Assembly (NCBI RefSeq): GCF_021018805.1
Contig: NW_026960614.1
Location: 1,240,001 to 1,304,000 of the forward strand
Source of the DNA: Prinia subflava
Lineage: Eukaryota > Chordata > Aves > Passeriformes > Cisticolidae
Direction: 5' to 3'
Length of the DNA stretch: 64,000 bases
Part shown: positions 32,582-43,930 of the stretch, piece after piece
Layout of the letters: every line of letters begins with the position of its first letter
Position numbering within the stretch: the stretch's first letter is position 1
Program-made: the position numbers and the translations under genes
The notes under the pieces: model-generated
Database searches by the model: none
Told to the model about the DNA's origin: nothing
What the model saw: the letters and a program-made list of their open reading frames with translations, nothing else

Positions 32582-34314
32582 AAACCCTAACCTTAAAAGA
32601 AATTTACAGACTACAGCATCTACATTCCCTGATTCAAGGATTGCTGGTGTATCACAGTGCAGGATTTTTTGCTCTGGCATGAGGTAGAATTTCTGAAGTT
32701 CTGGCAGATTTGGCTCCACTAACAGTTGCAGTACCCAATATTGCAAACCTAACAGCCACAATACAAGCAGCTGCATGCTTGGGCATTGATGGCATGGTGA
32801 CAGATTTGGAGAAAAGAGGTATTGTCACTCACACTCCCCTTCTAATTCTCCTGTCTGGCTGGGAAAAGAGCTGAACGGACAGTTGTGGCTTATGGTTCAT
32901 TAGAGGCAATTGAATGTCAATACTGCACCACTGCTGTTCTAAATTTTGGGGAACTGGTAACTCAAATTAAGAGAGCATCCCACTCATGGAGAGCAAGGAT
33001 CACAGGAGACCCTTCAAAAGGTGGGGAAGCAGCAACAGCAGTGCGGCAAACACTCCATGAAAGAGAAATTGAGATTCCTCCTGAGGAATGTCAAACTGGC
33101 CCTGACAGACCAAAGAGATCTTTACTATTCAGCTCAACTGCATTTAAAATGACAGAACAGAGACAGTCTGAGTGGGGAAAAGGACTTTTGTCATTAGTCC
33201 AAGCTGTTAAACAAGTTGAGTCACTAAGCGGTAACCTGTCTGGACAAACTCTGCTGAGACGTACTGTTTTTTCTTCCCGGGAATGATACTAGGAGTGATG
33301 CCAGAACATCCCTTTGAAGATCAAGTTTACCAGTGAAGGACTGGTTATCCTTGTAGGAGCAATCATTGTCAGCATGAACCAAAGTTGATTCACATATCAA
33401 CAAGCTTGGCCCACAGGGTGAAGATCCTTGCTTCTTTATTTACGCTAATCAAGGTGGTAACTAGAGTACATTTTGCATCACATGTTTCTCAGCTGTGGGT
33501 GCAATTTACTGTGGCAGCAGTTGCAAAGGAAGGAGATGAGGGAAATTTTCCCACTGAAATTCAAAGGTAACCTGGGGTAATGCAGCTGAATTTAAAAAGG
33601 AATTCCACTCTGTGGTAACTAGTTAATTTCACTTATGACCACAGTAAAAGCACAGTTTTTGTTTTAACAACACACAATTCTTTGGTATATACTACACCAA
33701 ATCATTCTGTCAGGATTAAATCACAGTTGAGCTGTACTCTATCCCCTGGAGAAGAGAGTATGGGCCCAATGGAATGTATGTGCCTGTATGAGAACCCCTT
33801 GTGATTTTGTACTTGTAGAGAACCTTGTTGTAGATACAAGTAATTATTCTAATATTTGTGTCTGTAACTTTGTTGACATTATGGGATGTGATTTTAGTTA
33901 TTCAGCTCCTGTTATATTTTATCAATTATGATTTAATTATACATGGATTTGACCTACAGCCTACCCCTATTGGAATGAATCTTACCTTGTTAAGAGAGCT
34001 GTTACTGAAGCAAGCACAAGAAAATGGACAAAATACTTTGATCACAATGTGGAAGAAATCCACCAGGTGATGGAATGGGTGAAGAAAAACAGGGAGCAGC
34101 ATTGGTGGGACATTTTATCTGGATGATTGCAAACAGAAATGGGAATTTTTAACAAGATGTTGCACCCTGTGTGTTCTCTTAATATTAACCTTTCTGCTTT
34201 TTCATTTTGATAATCAGATTGTACATTAAAGTGTAGAGAATTGTAGAGAGATTAGCCCCAATGCTTAGAGATACCTTATAGAATGCATTTTCCCCTCTCT
34301 CCCTCTTCCTCTCT
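32582..34314 (+). pseudogene. Env-like remnant, probably retroviral
   Basis: Many stops. Readable blocks are a hydrophobic TVAVPNIANLTATIQAAAC stretch near 32715-32775, an open frame at 32885-33286, and a C-terminal part near 34050-34230 with VMEWVKKNREQHWWDILSG followed by a short membrane-like VLLILTFLLFHF. That order (ectodomain, Trp-rich juxtamembrane part, membrane segment, then LTR at 34315) suggests the transmembrane subunit of an env. I cannot place the family, and the 32885-33286 frame alone would not be recognisable as env. Confidence 0.45.
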
Positions 34315-35661
34315 TGTTGTGGTTTGTTTTATGATGAGAGTTCATTCCTGTTAATGGTTTTTCTCTGCCCCCCCCCCCCCCAGGTTTGGGTCAGTCCTCT
34401 TTTGTCCCCAGACCCCCAGAACTTTCTCTGTCCCCTCCCCAGAGTGCTGTCCATCAGCGAAAGGGGTTTTCCCCCTTCAGAGGAATTCCAGAAGAGAGCA
34501 TCTAGTGAATGACTGATTTAAAGTATGTCCTTCACCTTTTGGAAGGTATTGGCTATCCAGGTGTCCTTCTTCCCTTGAGATTTCCCCCCCTCCGTACCTG
34601 ATTGGTGAGTTTCCTGCCCCTTCCCATCTCCCCTCCCGTCAATAAAACCAAGAGGAATGGCGTGGCCCGGGGTCTGTGGGGGCTGTTTGACTGGTTCAAA
34701 GCCCATGCTGGGGCTCAAATAAACTCTGGACTAAGAAAATCCCTCCACAGTCTGGGTTCTTCTTTATCTCGTTCAGTTTCTCAGGCAAGTGTAATAAATG
34801 CCAATCACTCGCTTTTGAAATTTATGAAAATTTAATAAAAATAAAAATGGTTATATGAAAAAATAGTAATACAAATATAATAATAAAAGTTAAACAATTT
34901 AGAGTTAGGACAATTACTGAGACAATAATAGCAAAGAGGTACAGCCTGGGCTGGGCCCCCTCCCTAGACAAAAGTCAGCTAGGAGAAGGACCCCGTTAGA
35001 GTAGAATTTTCCTCTTAAGAGGAGTCACTTCATGATTATGCATATTTTATTTAAAACAAAACAAGTTATCTGGTACGTGTCAAAAACCCTCTGCTAATCT
35101 CCCCAGGTACCTTTGAGTCTAGGTCTGGCTTGAAGAGGTGGTTTCTGTTGATCAGGAAGGCATAAATCTCTCTCTCTGGAAAATTTAGGGGTTTCTGTAA
35201 CTGTTATCTCTGTGTGAAGAATTTCCTGGTTATCTTCTCTTTCTCTTGAGCTGAAAAAGAATATCTCACACACATAGTTTTTATTTTTGATTACTACAGC
35301 TTAATGTTAATTACAAAACTACATTCACTATACTATTCAAAAGTTAATACAGCATAACTTTTCAACCTAGCATAATACATATAGTAAATATCTGCGTAGA
35401 GCCATATAATATGCATTTTTCACACAAGTAAACATCAGGAGAAAGTCTCCTTTTCCCAGCCCCCTCAAGGGTCTGCCTCTACAGCCGCCATTCTCGGTCT
35501 GGGACAAGTCGAAACTTGAACCAACACGTGGTCCAGGTGTTGCTGCTCTCAGCCACTGAGCCAAGAGACGTATCTCTGTAAAGTAACTGCAGCAGCTGTC
35601 TCTGTGGTATCAGCAGCCTGAAGGAGTCCCGTCCTGTTTTGCAGACCAGCAACTCTACGTT
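34315..35661 (+). mobile_element. LTR, group B, interrupted by an E LTR; shared by two proviruses
   Basis: Left part 34315-34789 (TGTTGTGGTTTG, a CCTGATTGGTGAG CCAAT box, CAATAAAACCAAG, CTCAAATAAACTC). The right part 35425-35661 leads straight into a Lys-type primer site. Left of it is an env-like remnant and right of it a primer site and gag, so a single LTR serves as 3' end of one and 5' end of another provirus. Confidence 0.65.
34790..35424 (-). mobile_element. Solo LTR, group E, minus strand
   Basis: 635 bp, TGTAATAAATGCC to TTTTTCACA on the plus strand, similar in length and ends to 15198-15846. The flanks share only CAAG, so the duplication is decayed or the end is off by a few bases. 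Confidence 0.65.
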
Positions 35662-35663
35662 TC

Positions 35664-35681
35664 TGGTGCCCAACATGGGGC
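35664..35681 (+). other. Primer-binding site, Lys-type
   Basis: TGGTGCCCAACATGGGGC matches the tRNA-Lys type site at 16 of 18 positions. Both differences are CpG decay (CG to TG or CA). It marks the start of a plus-strand provirus. Confidence 0.85.
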
Positions 35682-36587
35682 ACACGACCCCGCCCCCGAC
35701 TGAGATGGCACCAGACCCCATTGGACTGCAACAACCGTAGAGAGACTGCGACAGCTTGGCTTCCACTGAGGAGAGTACTACTACATCTGCTCTCTCGGCA
35801 GAAACGATTTGATCTCCATTGTGACCGCTTTTGGATTTCTAATCACAAGTTTCGAGGAAGTCCTGCACCTTCTGAGATAGTAGACCCCCTTGGGCAACTG
35901 TGTTCTCTAGGAGAAAGAGTAGGGTAGACTCTCCCTCCCCCGAAGAGGTCCTGCTCCAGCGAAGAAAAACTCCGCTAACCAAGACACCTAAACCACGCCA
36001 ACAGGGTGAGTATTCCCACTCCGTTAGGGAGGTGGGAAGCTCAATTTCAATCTTCTTAGAGCACGGGAAGCTGTGCAGCTCCGCGGGGATCGGTAGCGAA
36101 GGCACGACTGGCATAGCTGTGTAGCGTGGGTCTGTTCCTTTTAAAATACATGCGGCCAGCAGCGGCAGCGCCGCGCCGGGTGAGTGGCGGCGTCTGCCTG
36201 CTCCTTGTTGCCAGGCGGCTGCGGGGGGAATGGCGTGACGGAGGGAGAAGCAGCGCGGGGGCGGCAGCGCTGCAGGCTTTGTTTGCCCCCCTCCCAGCCC
36301 CAGTGCGGCACGGTGGCATGGCACACGTTTAGCCGGTGAGCCCTGCCTGCCCCCTCGGCGCTGCTAGGGGTGAGCCGAGGCGAGCGGCGGCGGGCTTTGT
36401 TTCAACTAGCACACAGTGCAGCAGCGAGCAGCGGTGGGGGTTGGAAAGGCTTTTAAAGGCGGCAGCGCATTGTGCACAGCTAAATAGACAGCTGTTTTCG
36501 CTTTCTACCCATGGTTTTCGGAATTCGGTTGCAGATTTAGTTTGCTTTTGGTCGGCGTGAGAATGTGCCTCGCATTTTACATCTGAT
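35682..36587 (+). promoter_or_regulatory. Retroviral leader with splice-donor-like site and CpG-rich part
   Basis: About 0.9 kb between primer site and gag start. A donor-like GG|GTGAGT lies at 36006-36011 and another GG|GTGAGT near 36179. The part 36060-36430 is rich in CpG, unlike its surroundings, and has no plausible gene among its overlapping frames. Packaging signals would be expected here but I cannot demonstrate one. Confidence 0.5.
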
Positions 36588-37016
36588 ATAGGGGCTAAAC
36601 TAAGCACAGCAGAAAAGGGAGTCTATTATCAGATATTAGGAATTTTAGCAAGTAAAAATGTATCGTTTTCTAAAAGAAAATGAAAGAAAATCATAAGGTG
36701 GCTTTTTCTACACTTCCCACAAGTTTCTCCCGAGCAAGTCCACAGCACCCAGTTTTGGGTCACTGTTCGACACGGATTGATAAAATTAGGAAGATCAGGA
36801 GGCACTCTGTCAGGTAAATTTGTGTTTTGGAGTTTGCAAGTTCAGTCAGCTTTACTTAAACAGAGAGAAGTGAAGGAAAAGCCAAATACCAATGGATGTA
36901 CCACTATTCTTCCTGTTCCTCCCAACCCCTGTCCTAAATTCACACAAAAACTCGTCATTTTAAAGAGAGCAAATCCTGATCGTGCCCGGGAAAGCCGGCT
37001 CTCTGAGTCCCTTTAA
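36588..37016 (+). pseudogene. Betaretrovirus-like gag: matrix, start codon lost
   Basis: The frame beginning at 36588 reads ATA where the initiator should be, followed by GAKLSTAEKGVYYQILGIL, a betaretroviral matrix N-terminus with the myristoylated Gly in place. An in-frame TGA lies near 36679, after which the same frame is open to 37016 (RHGLIKLGRSGG, FWSLQVQSALLKQ). Everything after matrix is missing, replaced by CR1. Confidence 0.75.
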
Positions 37017-37089
37017 ATGTCTGAGACCCTCTGCCCAGGAGGTCCTGGCCGGACCGTGTGGAATCCTCCCCAACCGCCTGTCTCCCTGA

Positions 37090-39310
37090 AAGGAACTAAG
37101 TGCTACATACAGTCCCTTCTTACACACATCTAGGGATGGTGACTTTACTACTTCTCTAGGCAGAAAAAAAAATTTTTTTTTTTTGGCAACGCTTAGGACT
37201 GTCTTCTTGTTCTATCAGTTGCTGCTTGAAGAAGGCGGCTAACTCTCGCCTTACCATAACTACCTTTCAGGGAGTTGTAGAGTGATAAGTTTACTTCTGA
37301 ATCTCTTTCTCTAGGCTAAACAACTTGAGCTCTTCCAGCTAGTATTTATAGGGCTGGTGTTCTAAGCTTCTCACTAGCTTTGTTGCTTTCTTTTGACACT
37401 CTTAAGCATCTTAATGTCTTTCTTAAACTGAGGGACTCAGAATTGGACACAGTACTCAAGGTGTGGTCTCACCAATGCTATGCGCAAGGAAAGGATGACC
37501 TTTCTGCTCCCGCTGGCCACACTATTCTCGATACAGCCCACAATACTGTTGGCTTTGGCCATCAGGGCATACTGCTGGCTCATATTTAGTTGGTTATCAA
37601 CTAGTACTTTCAGGTCTCTTTCTGCTTGGGTACTGTCCAGCTACACTACCTTCAGCTTGTAATGTTGCAGGGGGTTATTGTGGCTAAAATGCAACACCTG
37701 GGATTTGGACTTATTGAACATTATCTTATTGGATTTTGTTTATCTATCTATTCATTTTAGGTTTCTCTACGGAGTCCTCTTACTCTCTAACAGATGGACA
37801 CATGCTCTCAGCTTAGTGTCGTCTGTAAATTTACTAATGAAGGACTCTACTTTCATCTATGTTATTAATAAATATATTAAATAGAACTGGCTTCAGCACC
37901 GACTTTTGAGGGACACCACTGGTGGCTGGTTGCCTGCTGGATGCAGCACTATTCATTACTACTTTCTGGGCTTGGGTATCTAGCCAGTTCTTAATTTAGC
38001 AAAGAGTGTTCTTCTATAAGCTGTGGGAAACATTGTCAAAGACTTTGCTGAAGTCTAAATAGACAATGTTATAAATTCCAGGACAATTTATTACCAAATT
38101 CAATAATTTGGTTTATTAAAAATTCAAATCACAAAATTTGGAATCAAATTACAGAATTTTAAATAATAAAAAAAACAAAACCCCACAAACAGTGATACTT
38201 ACTTGACAGAATTTCTCCCGGGAAAAAATGAGTCAAGGGTGACCCAGAGACACGGACCCTGGCAGTATGTGTCTCTAGCTGGGTTCACACCTTGCCCACC
38301 TAGAGGCTTAACTTAAAAACCCTTAATTTTACCCTCGGCAGCCCTTCTCCCATTGTTTCCACTAAGCACCGGCCATTAGGTTTGTTTATTCTGAAAGAAT
38401 CCCTTGGCCCATTCAAATGCTAATGTCCAGAGTTAGTCCTTGCTTTGAGTAATTGAACCGTCATAGAAGTGTGTGATGATTCCTCTGCACGTAGCATTCG
38501 ACTGGTGTAAGTCCTGGTAATTTTCGCTGCACGTAGGCAGGGGTAGGTTGGTCCGTGTTCATTGTCTCATCAGTGCCTCGTGTTCTCACCTTCTATTTTT
38601 GGACCAGGGAGATCAGGAGAGGTGCTTTACAGAAGTCCGTGAAACGTGCGGGTTGAGCAGACACACATACCTTTATACAATATATTACAGTTTCCAGTCT
38701 ATAATTATTTATAGAACATGAATTAAATAACCCTATTTTCCACAGACAACATATACAATTTTTCTTGTATCTACCAAGCAGGTCACCTGGTCATAAAAGG
38801 AGGCTAGTGGGGTCGAACACACTTCTTAAACTCATGCTGGTTGGGTCAGATACTCTGTCTATCTCATCAGTGCTGCACAATAGCTCTCAGTATAAACTGC
38901 TTTATTATCTTACTCGGTACTTTGGTCAGGCTAACTGGCATATAATTACTAGGCTCTTCTCTACTCTTTATGAATGGGAATTAGATCGGCTAGCTCTCAG
39001 TCATCTAGAACTTCACTAGTGAGTTGGGACTGTTGGTAGATGATGGAGAGTGGCTTTGCAAACTTATCTGTCAGCTCTCTTATCTCTTTGGGATGGATTT
39101 CATGTGAGTGGGCATTTAAGCAACTTACTACTTCTCTGACTACTTTGTTTTTGATAACAGGAGGACTATTCTGTTCTTTAACACTATCTACTGACTCCGT
39201 ATGACAACTGTCTTGAAGACAAGCTGTCTTCTCACTAAAGACAGCAGCAAAACAAAGCATAAAGCACTTCTGCTTTCTCTTCGTCTGCAGTTACTAAATT
39301 TCTTCTTCCT
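37090..39310 (-). mobile_element. CR1 LINE, minus strand, interrupted, strongly biased substitutions
   Basis: Sense-strand order from right to left: connector and RT start (39260-38997, CLNAHSHEIHPKEIRELTDK, KPLSIIYQQSQLTSEVLDD), RT palm, then 3' UTR to about 37090. The H-group LTR at 38067-38744 interrupts it. Against CR1 as I know it, many sense-strand GG have become AG or GA, and CC is rare on the plus strand. The 37017-37089 flank is unassigned. Confidence 0.85.
38067..38744 (-). mobile_element. Solo LTR, group H, inserted in CR1
   Basis: 678 bp, TGTTATAAATTCC to TTTTCCACA, a diverged relative of the H provirus LTR. The 5-bp duplication GACAA flanks it (38062-38066 and 38745-38749), the same duplication length as for the provirus. 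It lacks the CC depletion of its host, so it arrived after that change. Confidence 0.9.
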
Positions 39311-40879
39311 TTGAATCATGTTCTAGCTTGGCTAGGGATTCTCTAGGGAGAAACTGCATAGGGTGATTAATTCTAAGTCACTTGTGTTCATTATTTTAGA
39401 GTCAGTCAACTACGTTTAAGCCTTCTGGATTAGCAATTTTTCTTTTGCAGGATCAGCCTTTGGACTCCTTTTATTAGGGTAGCTGTTACTGCAACTGTTT
39501 GCACGCAAGTTGGCCATCTCTTAACTACTGGGTCTAGTAGTTTTGAGAGGTAGGCTATAGACTTTGATTCTCACTATCAGGGATCTATAGTCTCTCATGC
39601 TTTGCCTTCTTTCTTCTTGGTCTCAATTTTAGCTGGTGTCTATTAAGGACATCTTGTGGTCTTTTGGGGGCCACAGTATTTATTTATTTATTTATTTATT
39701 TAATTTATTTATTTATTCTTATATCTTTATCTTTGTCATCTGGACCATCTGGACTTCTTCTGGAGTGAACAGAATTATTAGAATAGAGTTCAACTCTCTC
39801 TAGGAATAACTATTTGGCCTTAGAAGCTGGTCTAGTTGGTGAGACATTCCAACAGGGTCTTCTACTAGATCCTCTATCTCTTTCTTAGAGTCCTGGACTT
39901 CAGAGGCTGTCAAAGGTGCATTTACAAACTTAATCTTTTTAGTTAATCTCTGGGAACTTTTCTAAGGGGAAAGACCTTCTCTGTTCTTGGTGCTTTGGAT
40001 CGGGTGTTGTAATCTGGCTCTTCTTCTAAAACACTAGGTAGGGGGAGTAGTTGTGGAGACAGAGGCTAAGAGAAACACTGGGCAGGGGTGGTTTCCACTC
40101 CCAAGTGGGGGAAGTGAGGGTATCACAAATGGTGAAGGGGAACTGTTGGAGAGGTTAAGAAAGAGATTGGAGGTACAGCTGGGCTAGGAGGGAGAGTTTG
40201 CATATTTTCACATTTTCATTACTTATAGTTTTCTAGCTAACAGGCTGCATAAGATAGTTGTTTTACATCAGGGTCTTTTTGGACTTAGAGATGTTGGTTT
40301 AACTGGTTACACATTTACTGAATTTGGGTCTTACACTATGGCTACTCTATAATTTTAATCTCAGCTATATTCTTTTACTATAATGTATCATCTTAACTTT
40401 ATCAGAACTCTTTGTGGTCTTAAGGATCTTATTGGTCTGACAATTGCTACAGGGGGATGGTAGGGAGAATCTTCTTTACTGTCCTTTTGGAGGGGTCTGC
40501 TTGTTTACTATAACATCATCTCAGTTTTTAGGCCTTAAAATAAAAGGAACAACTAAGTACTTTAATAGTGCCTCAATCTGAACTGGAATATTCTGATGAG
40601 CAATCTATACTTTAAGATAACTAAAGCTTGTCTGATCTCTCACAACTAAACATTCTGAATCTCTTCGCTGAACTTTAAAGGGTCAGAATCTAATTTCTTG
40701 GCACTCTACTTTTGACACTTTTTCTTCTGTCTCTTTTAAAACTCTCTCTCGGGTATGACACTTAGTACTATGATTCACACCCGTTGTTTTCTGCTAAGGG
40801 TATCTCTCTTACTTTTCGACTTATGTCTGAATTTCTTGCTAGGCTTTCTAGGCTTGGACCCCTGCTGAGTCTTGTTTGA
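39311..40879 (-). other. Unassigned, CC-depleted sequence, probably provirus internal
   Basis: No clear domain. The minus strand is full of stops. CC is rare and GG common on the plus strand throughout, as in the adjoining CR1. A (TTTA)n microsatellite lies at 39676-39717. Position between CR1 and the leader of the minus-strand G provirus suggests decayed gag of that provirus; this is inference. Confidence 0.4.
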
Positions 40880-41290
40880 ACTCTTTAACTTCACAAGGCT
40901 TAGGAGGCTTGAACTCCCTGTCAGGGTGAGGTCGAACATCCTGCCGAGCCTTACACCTGAACTCTGGCCAAGCCCCCCTTACCCCCTAGGCTTAGGAGAC
41001 TCGAACTCCCTGCCGGGGTGAGGTCGAATGTCCTGCCGAGCCTTACACCCGAACTCTGGCCGAGTCCCCTTCGCCTACCCTTCCTACAAGGCTTAGGAGG
41101 CTTGAACTCTCTGCCGGGGTGAGGTCGAACATCCTGATGATCCTGACACCTGAACTCCGGCCAAGCCTCCTTTGCCTCCCTTTCCTACAAGGCTTAGGAG
41201 GCTTGAACTCTCTGCCAGGGTGAGGTCAAACATCCTGCCGAGCCTTACACCTGAACTCCGGCCAAGCCTCCTTTGCCTCCCTTTTTGTTT
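40880..41290 (-). repeat. Tandem repeat, four units of about 92-101 bp
   Basis: Units start with AGGCTTAGGAG(G/A)CT near 40896, 40988, 41089 and 41190. Each contains CTCTGCCGGGGTGAGGTCGAA and a CTGAACTC(T/C)GGCCAAGCC end. They lie in the leader region of the minus-strand G provirus. Confidence 0.85.
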
Positions 41291-41399
41291 ACCTGGCTGG
41301 TCTTTTTGCCTGCTTTTTTGCTCATAAATCTTGCTTGCCTGTCTGCTTTCTTGTCTGTTTTCTCATTTTCATGCCTGCATCTGCTTGCTAATGATATCT

Positions 41400-41880
41400 T
41401 ACTTGCCTGCCGGGATAGGTTTTAAACTCTCTTGGGGACACCCCTGCCTGCCTGCTGGGACATCGTGCCCTATCCTGCCAGGGACTTCCCACTTGCCCTT
41501 TCAGGGATCTTCCTTGCCTACCTGTCAGGGCATCCTGCCCTGCTAGGGACCTCTCACCTGCCCTGCTGGGGATCTTTTCTCATCTGCCTTTTGAGGCATG
41601 CTGCCCTGCCCGGGACTTTCTACCTGCCCTGACGGGGACTTTTTCTCACCTGCCTACTGGGGCATCTTGCCCTGCCATGCCGGGGTCATTACCTTGCACC
41701 TGCTCTGACGAGGATCTTCCCTGACCTGCCTGATGGGGCATCTGCCCGTTCCAGGGATCCTCTTTCAATTGCCTTCTGGAGCAGCCCTGCCAGGGACCTC
41801 TCACCTGCCCTGCTGGGGATCTCCTCTCACCTGCCTTCTAGGGCAGCCCTGCCAGGGACCTCTCACTTCACATCTCAAGA
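41400..41880 (-). repeat. Degenerate tandem repeat, about 65-85 bp units
   Basis: Six or so imperfect units built on CCTGCC(A/C)GGGA, CCTCTCACCTGCCCTGC and TGGGGATCTT. They follow the first repeat block within the same leader. Long plus-strand frames here are by-products of the repeat. Confidence 0.75.
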
Positions 41881-42226
41881 ACCTTTGCACGCTCGAAGGG
41901 GCCCTCCCCCAAGGAGGTGCCTCAGTCACTTTTCTATACCATTCGCTTTCCTCCCTTTCTCAGCCGGCACCCTCTCGGGAGACTGGAAATGCCATACTAG
42001 GGGGTCCACTCTCACTCTGGGGGTCCGAGCTGCCAGCCCCCATCTCACTCAAGCACTCATTCACTCACCTCCCATTTCTGCCACGGATTTATCTCACCCA
42101 TCCAGCGTTCTTCTGCTATGCTTAGTCCCACGCTGATCCCAGGGTCCGGGGGTAGCCAGCGATTCCCGAGGATCCCTCGAAGCAGATGATCGTCCTCTTT
42201 GGGGGTGGTCCTTTGTGGGTGTGGCT
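41881..42226 (-). other. Leader of the minus-strand G provirus
   Basis: The sequence next to the primer site on the sense strand; no gene recognised. Confidence 0.5.
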
Positions 42227-42244
42227 ATCCCGGATGAGGCCCCA
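42227..42244 (-). other. Primer-binding site, Pro-type
   Basis: The sense strand reads TGGGGCCTCATCCGGGAT, 16 of 18 matching the gammaretroviral tRNA-Pro site (TGGGGGCTCGTCCGGGAT). It sits 2 bases from the LTR. Confidence 0.85.
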
Positions 42245-42246
42245 AT

Positions 42247-43245
42247 TGAAAGGAACAGGGCATATGCCTTTATTAATATTCAGCTTTTTATTAAAGTGAT
42301 CAGCTCATTATTAAAACATCAGCAGGATTGCAGAGTCTGATTGGAGTTTTCCACGTTGCTGCAGCCATCCGAAGGAGCAGGTGCTGTCCCAGTTCATCAT
42401 TCCACTGCAAACAGTAGATGCCTCAGTCCTTGTTCCCATAGGAACAGCTGGGAGTTCTCTCTGGTCAACCATCAGAAGGCAGAGCAGTGGGGGGGGTCTG
42501 CCACTGAAGTGCAGAGTCAGCTCTTTACTCTCAGGGAAGACCTTCGAGAGTTCCCCGTTCTCTGTCCCAGTCATTTGAGCTGTCTCGCTCCCATTCCATT
42601 CAGACTCTTAATAGATTATAGAGAGTCTTTGAACCAGGCCGGGGGGTGCATCCACTCTTTGCTCGGCCAGGGCATGACCTGGATCTTTTCACTGTGTCCA
42701 GTCTTCCATTTTGGGGTGCCTTTCATCCCAAAAGAACTCTCTGCCAGTGTGCTGTGTGTTCGTCTTATTTGCATATGCACTCCTCAAGTAGGCAGCATGG
42801 TGGGGGGAAACTAGGTAAGCTCCGATTACAGTAGGCACAGCTAGGACAATCACTTTGCTTTTAACATGCTAATGTAGGAATGCAGGACCGGCAGTGTGGC
42901 TGCTCAGCCCTGCCAGTGGTGTGGGTCGCCTGTGTCCTCGGGGGCAGGGGCTGCGACATCAGTCACAGCTCTCAGCCGGCTGGCGGGGCTGCCGCTTCCC
43001 GGGGGCAGCAGCCTTACTCCAGCTATGGGGTTCTCTGCAAAAAAGGAAAACCCCCATTTTTCTAAAAGGCAGGGAGACGGCACAAATTGGGAGGAGGGTG
43101 GGGTTGCATTCTGAGAGCTCAGAGCTCTTTTAATATGCTAATGGGTGCTCTGTGTTTTCCTCTGGGGGGATGGAGGGACTGTCTTGCTATGGAGCTAGGA
43201 CAGAGATAGCCCAGCCCCTCCCAACCAGGAAATTTGTTCATAACA
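42247..43245 (-). mobile_element. 5' LTR, group G, of a gammaretrovirus-like provirus
   Basis: 999 bp, the reverse of the plan at 7973-8971, ends TGAAAGGAACAGGGC and TTGTTCATAACA on the plus strand. AATAAA-type signals lie at 42265-42300 (reverse). It is a 5' LTR because a primer site abuts it. Similarity to 8538-8971 includes a shared GGTTGACCAGAGAG block. Confidence 0.85.
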
Positions 43246-43332
43246 TCCCCAGCTTAGAAACCCCGAGCACGTGTCAGTTGTTCTGAGAGCAGTGATTCCC
43301 AAATAGCTCCCAGTCCCCAGAGAGCCAAGAAA

Positions 43333-43930
43333 ATGGCGGATGCCACATGGCACCGTGCCCTGCCTGGTCACCTCCTTCCCATGATTACCCTCAGCATTGC
43401 AAAAACCCCTTCCTGCCCCTTCCCCGTCCGGACCCTCATGATACACTCCCTCCCCCTCCCTGCCTGTCACTCCCTTGGCACCGCCCCTCTATCCCTCCCA
43501 GGGGGCATCCACCGACTTGATGTCACCAGATTTCCCTGCCCCCTGTTCCCACAGTCTCCCTGCCCCCCCTTTCCCACGGTCCACCCGCCCACTCCTCTGG
43601 TTCCCACGGTGGGAACAGGCGCACTGCTGGTTCCTATACCCCTGCAATTGATTCCCATGCTTCTAATTCAGAAGATGAAGAAACCACTGATCCACTACAG
43701 GACCCCATATTCTCCCTCGCCCCTGTTACATATTGGCGTGCAAGGCGAGGAGGGGGAGCCACAAATTCTAATTGGAGAGCCTTTCCACAACAAATCATCA
43801 AAGATTTATGCAAGGCACGCAAAGAGTATGGACGAGATAGCCCATATTTTTGTGGCCTTTTAAATGCCGATTTAGCTGGAGTTGTGACAATTCCATATGA
43901 TTTAAAACAGCTTTTTTTATGCCTAATGAT
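43333..43930 (+). pseudogene. ERV-1 gag: proline-rich part and capsid N-terminus
   Basis: A proline-rich stretch (43380-43640) leads to a capsid N-terminal domain in another frame, with QQIIKDLCKARKEYGRDSPY near 43795-43845. A frame shift separates the two near 43650. The capsid frame is cut at 43930 by the LTR and continues at 44292. Confidence 0.75.

Noticed and set aside
35490..35580. tRNA-like segment on the minus strand (TGGCTCAGTGGCTGAGAGC resembling an A box, a TTCGA T-loop-like part)
   Set aside because: The D arm and T arm can be drawn, but the anticodon arm does not fit at the right distance with a 7-base loop, and only part of the acceptor pairs. It lies in LTR U5, so chance or remote decay is more likely.
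40880..41290. Regularly spaced repeats resembling a CRISPR array
   Set aside because: Whole units repeat including the parts between conserved words, there are no unique spacers, and the context is a vertebrate provirus leader.
41331..42136. Plus-strand frames rich in Cys, Leu and Pro
   Set aside because: They are translations of a tandem repeat opposite to the provirus sense.
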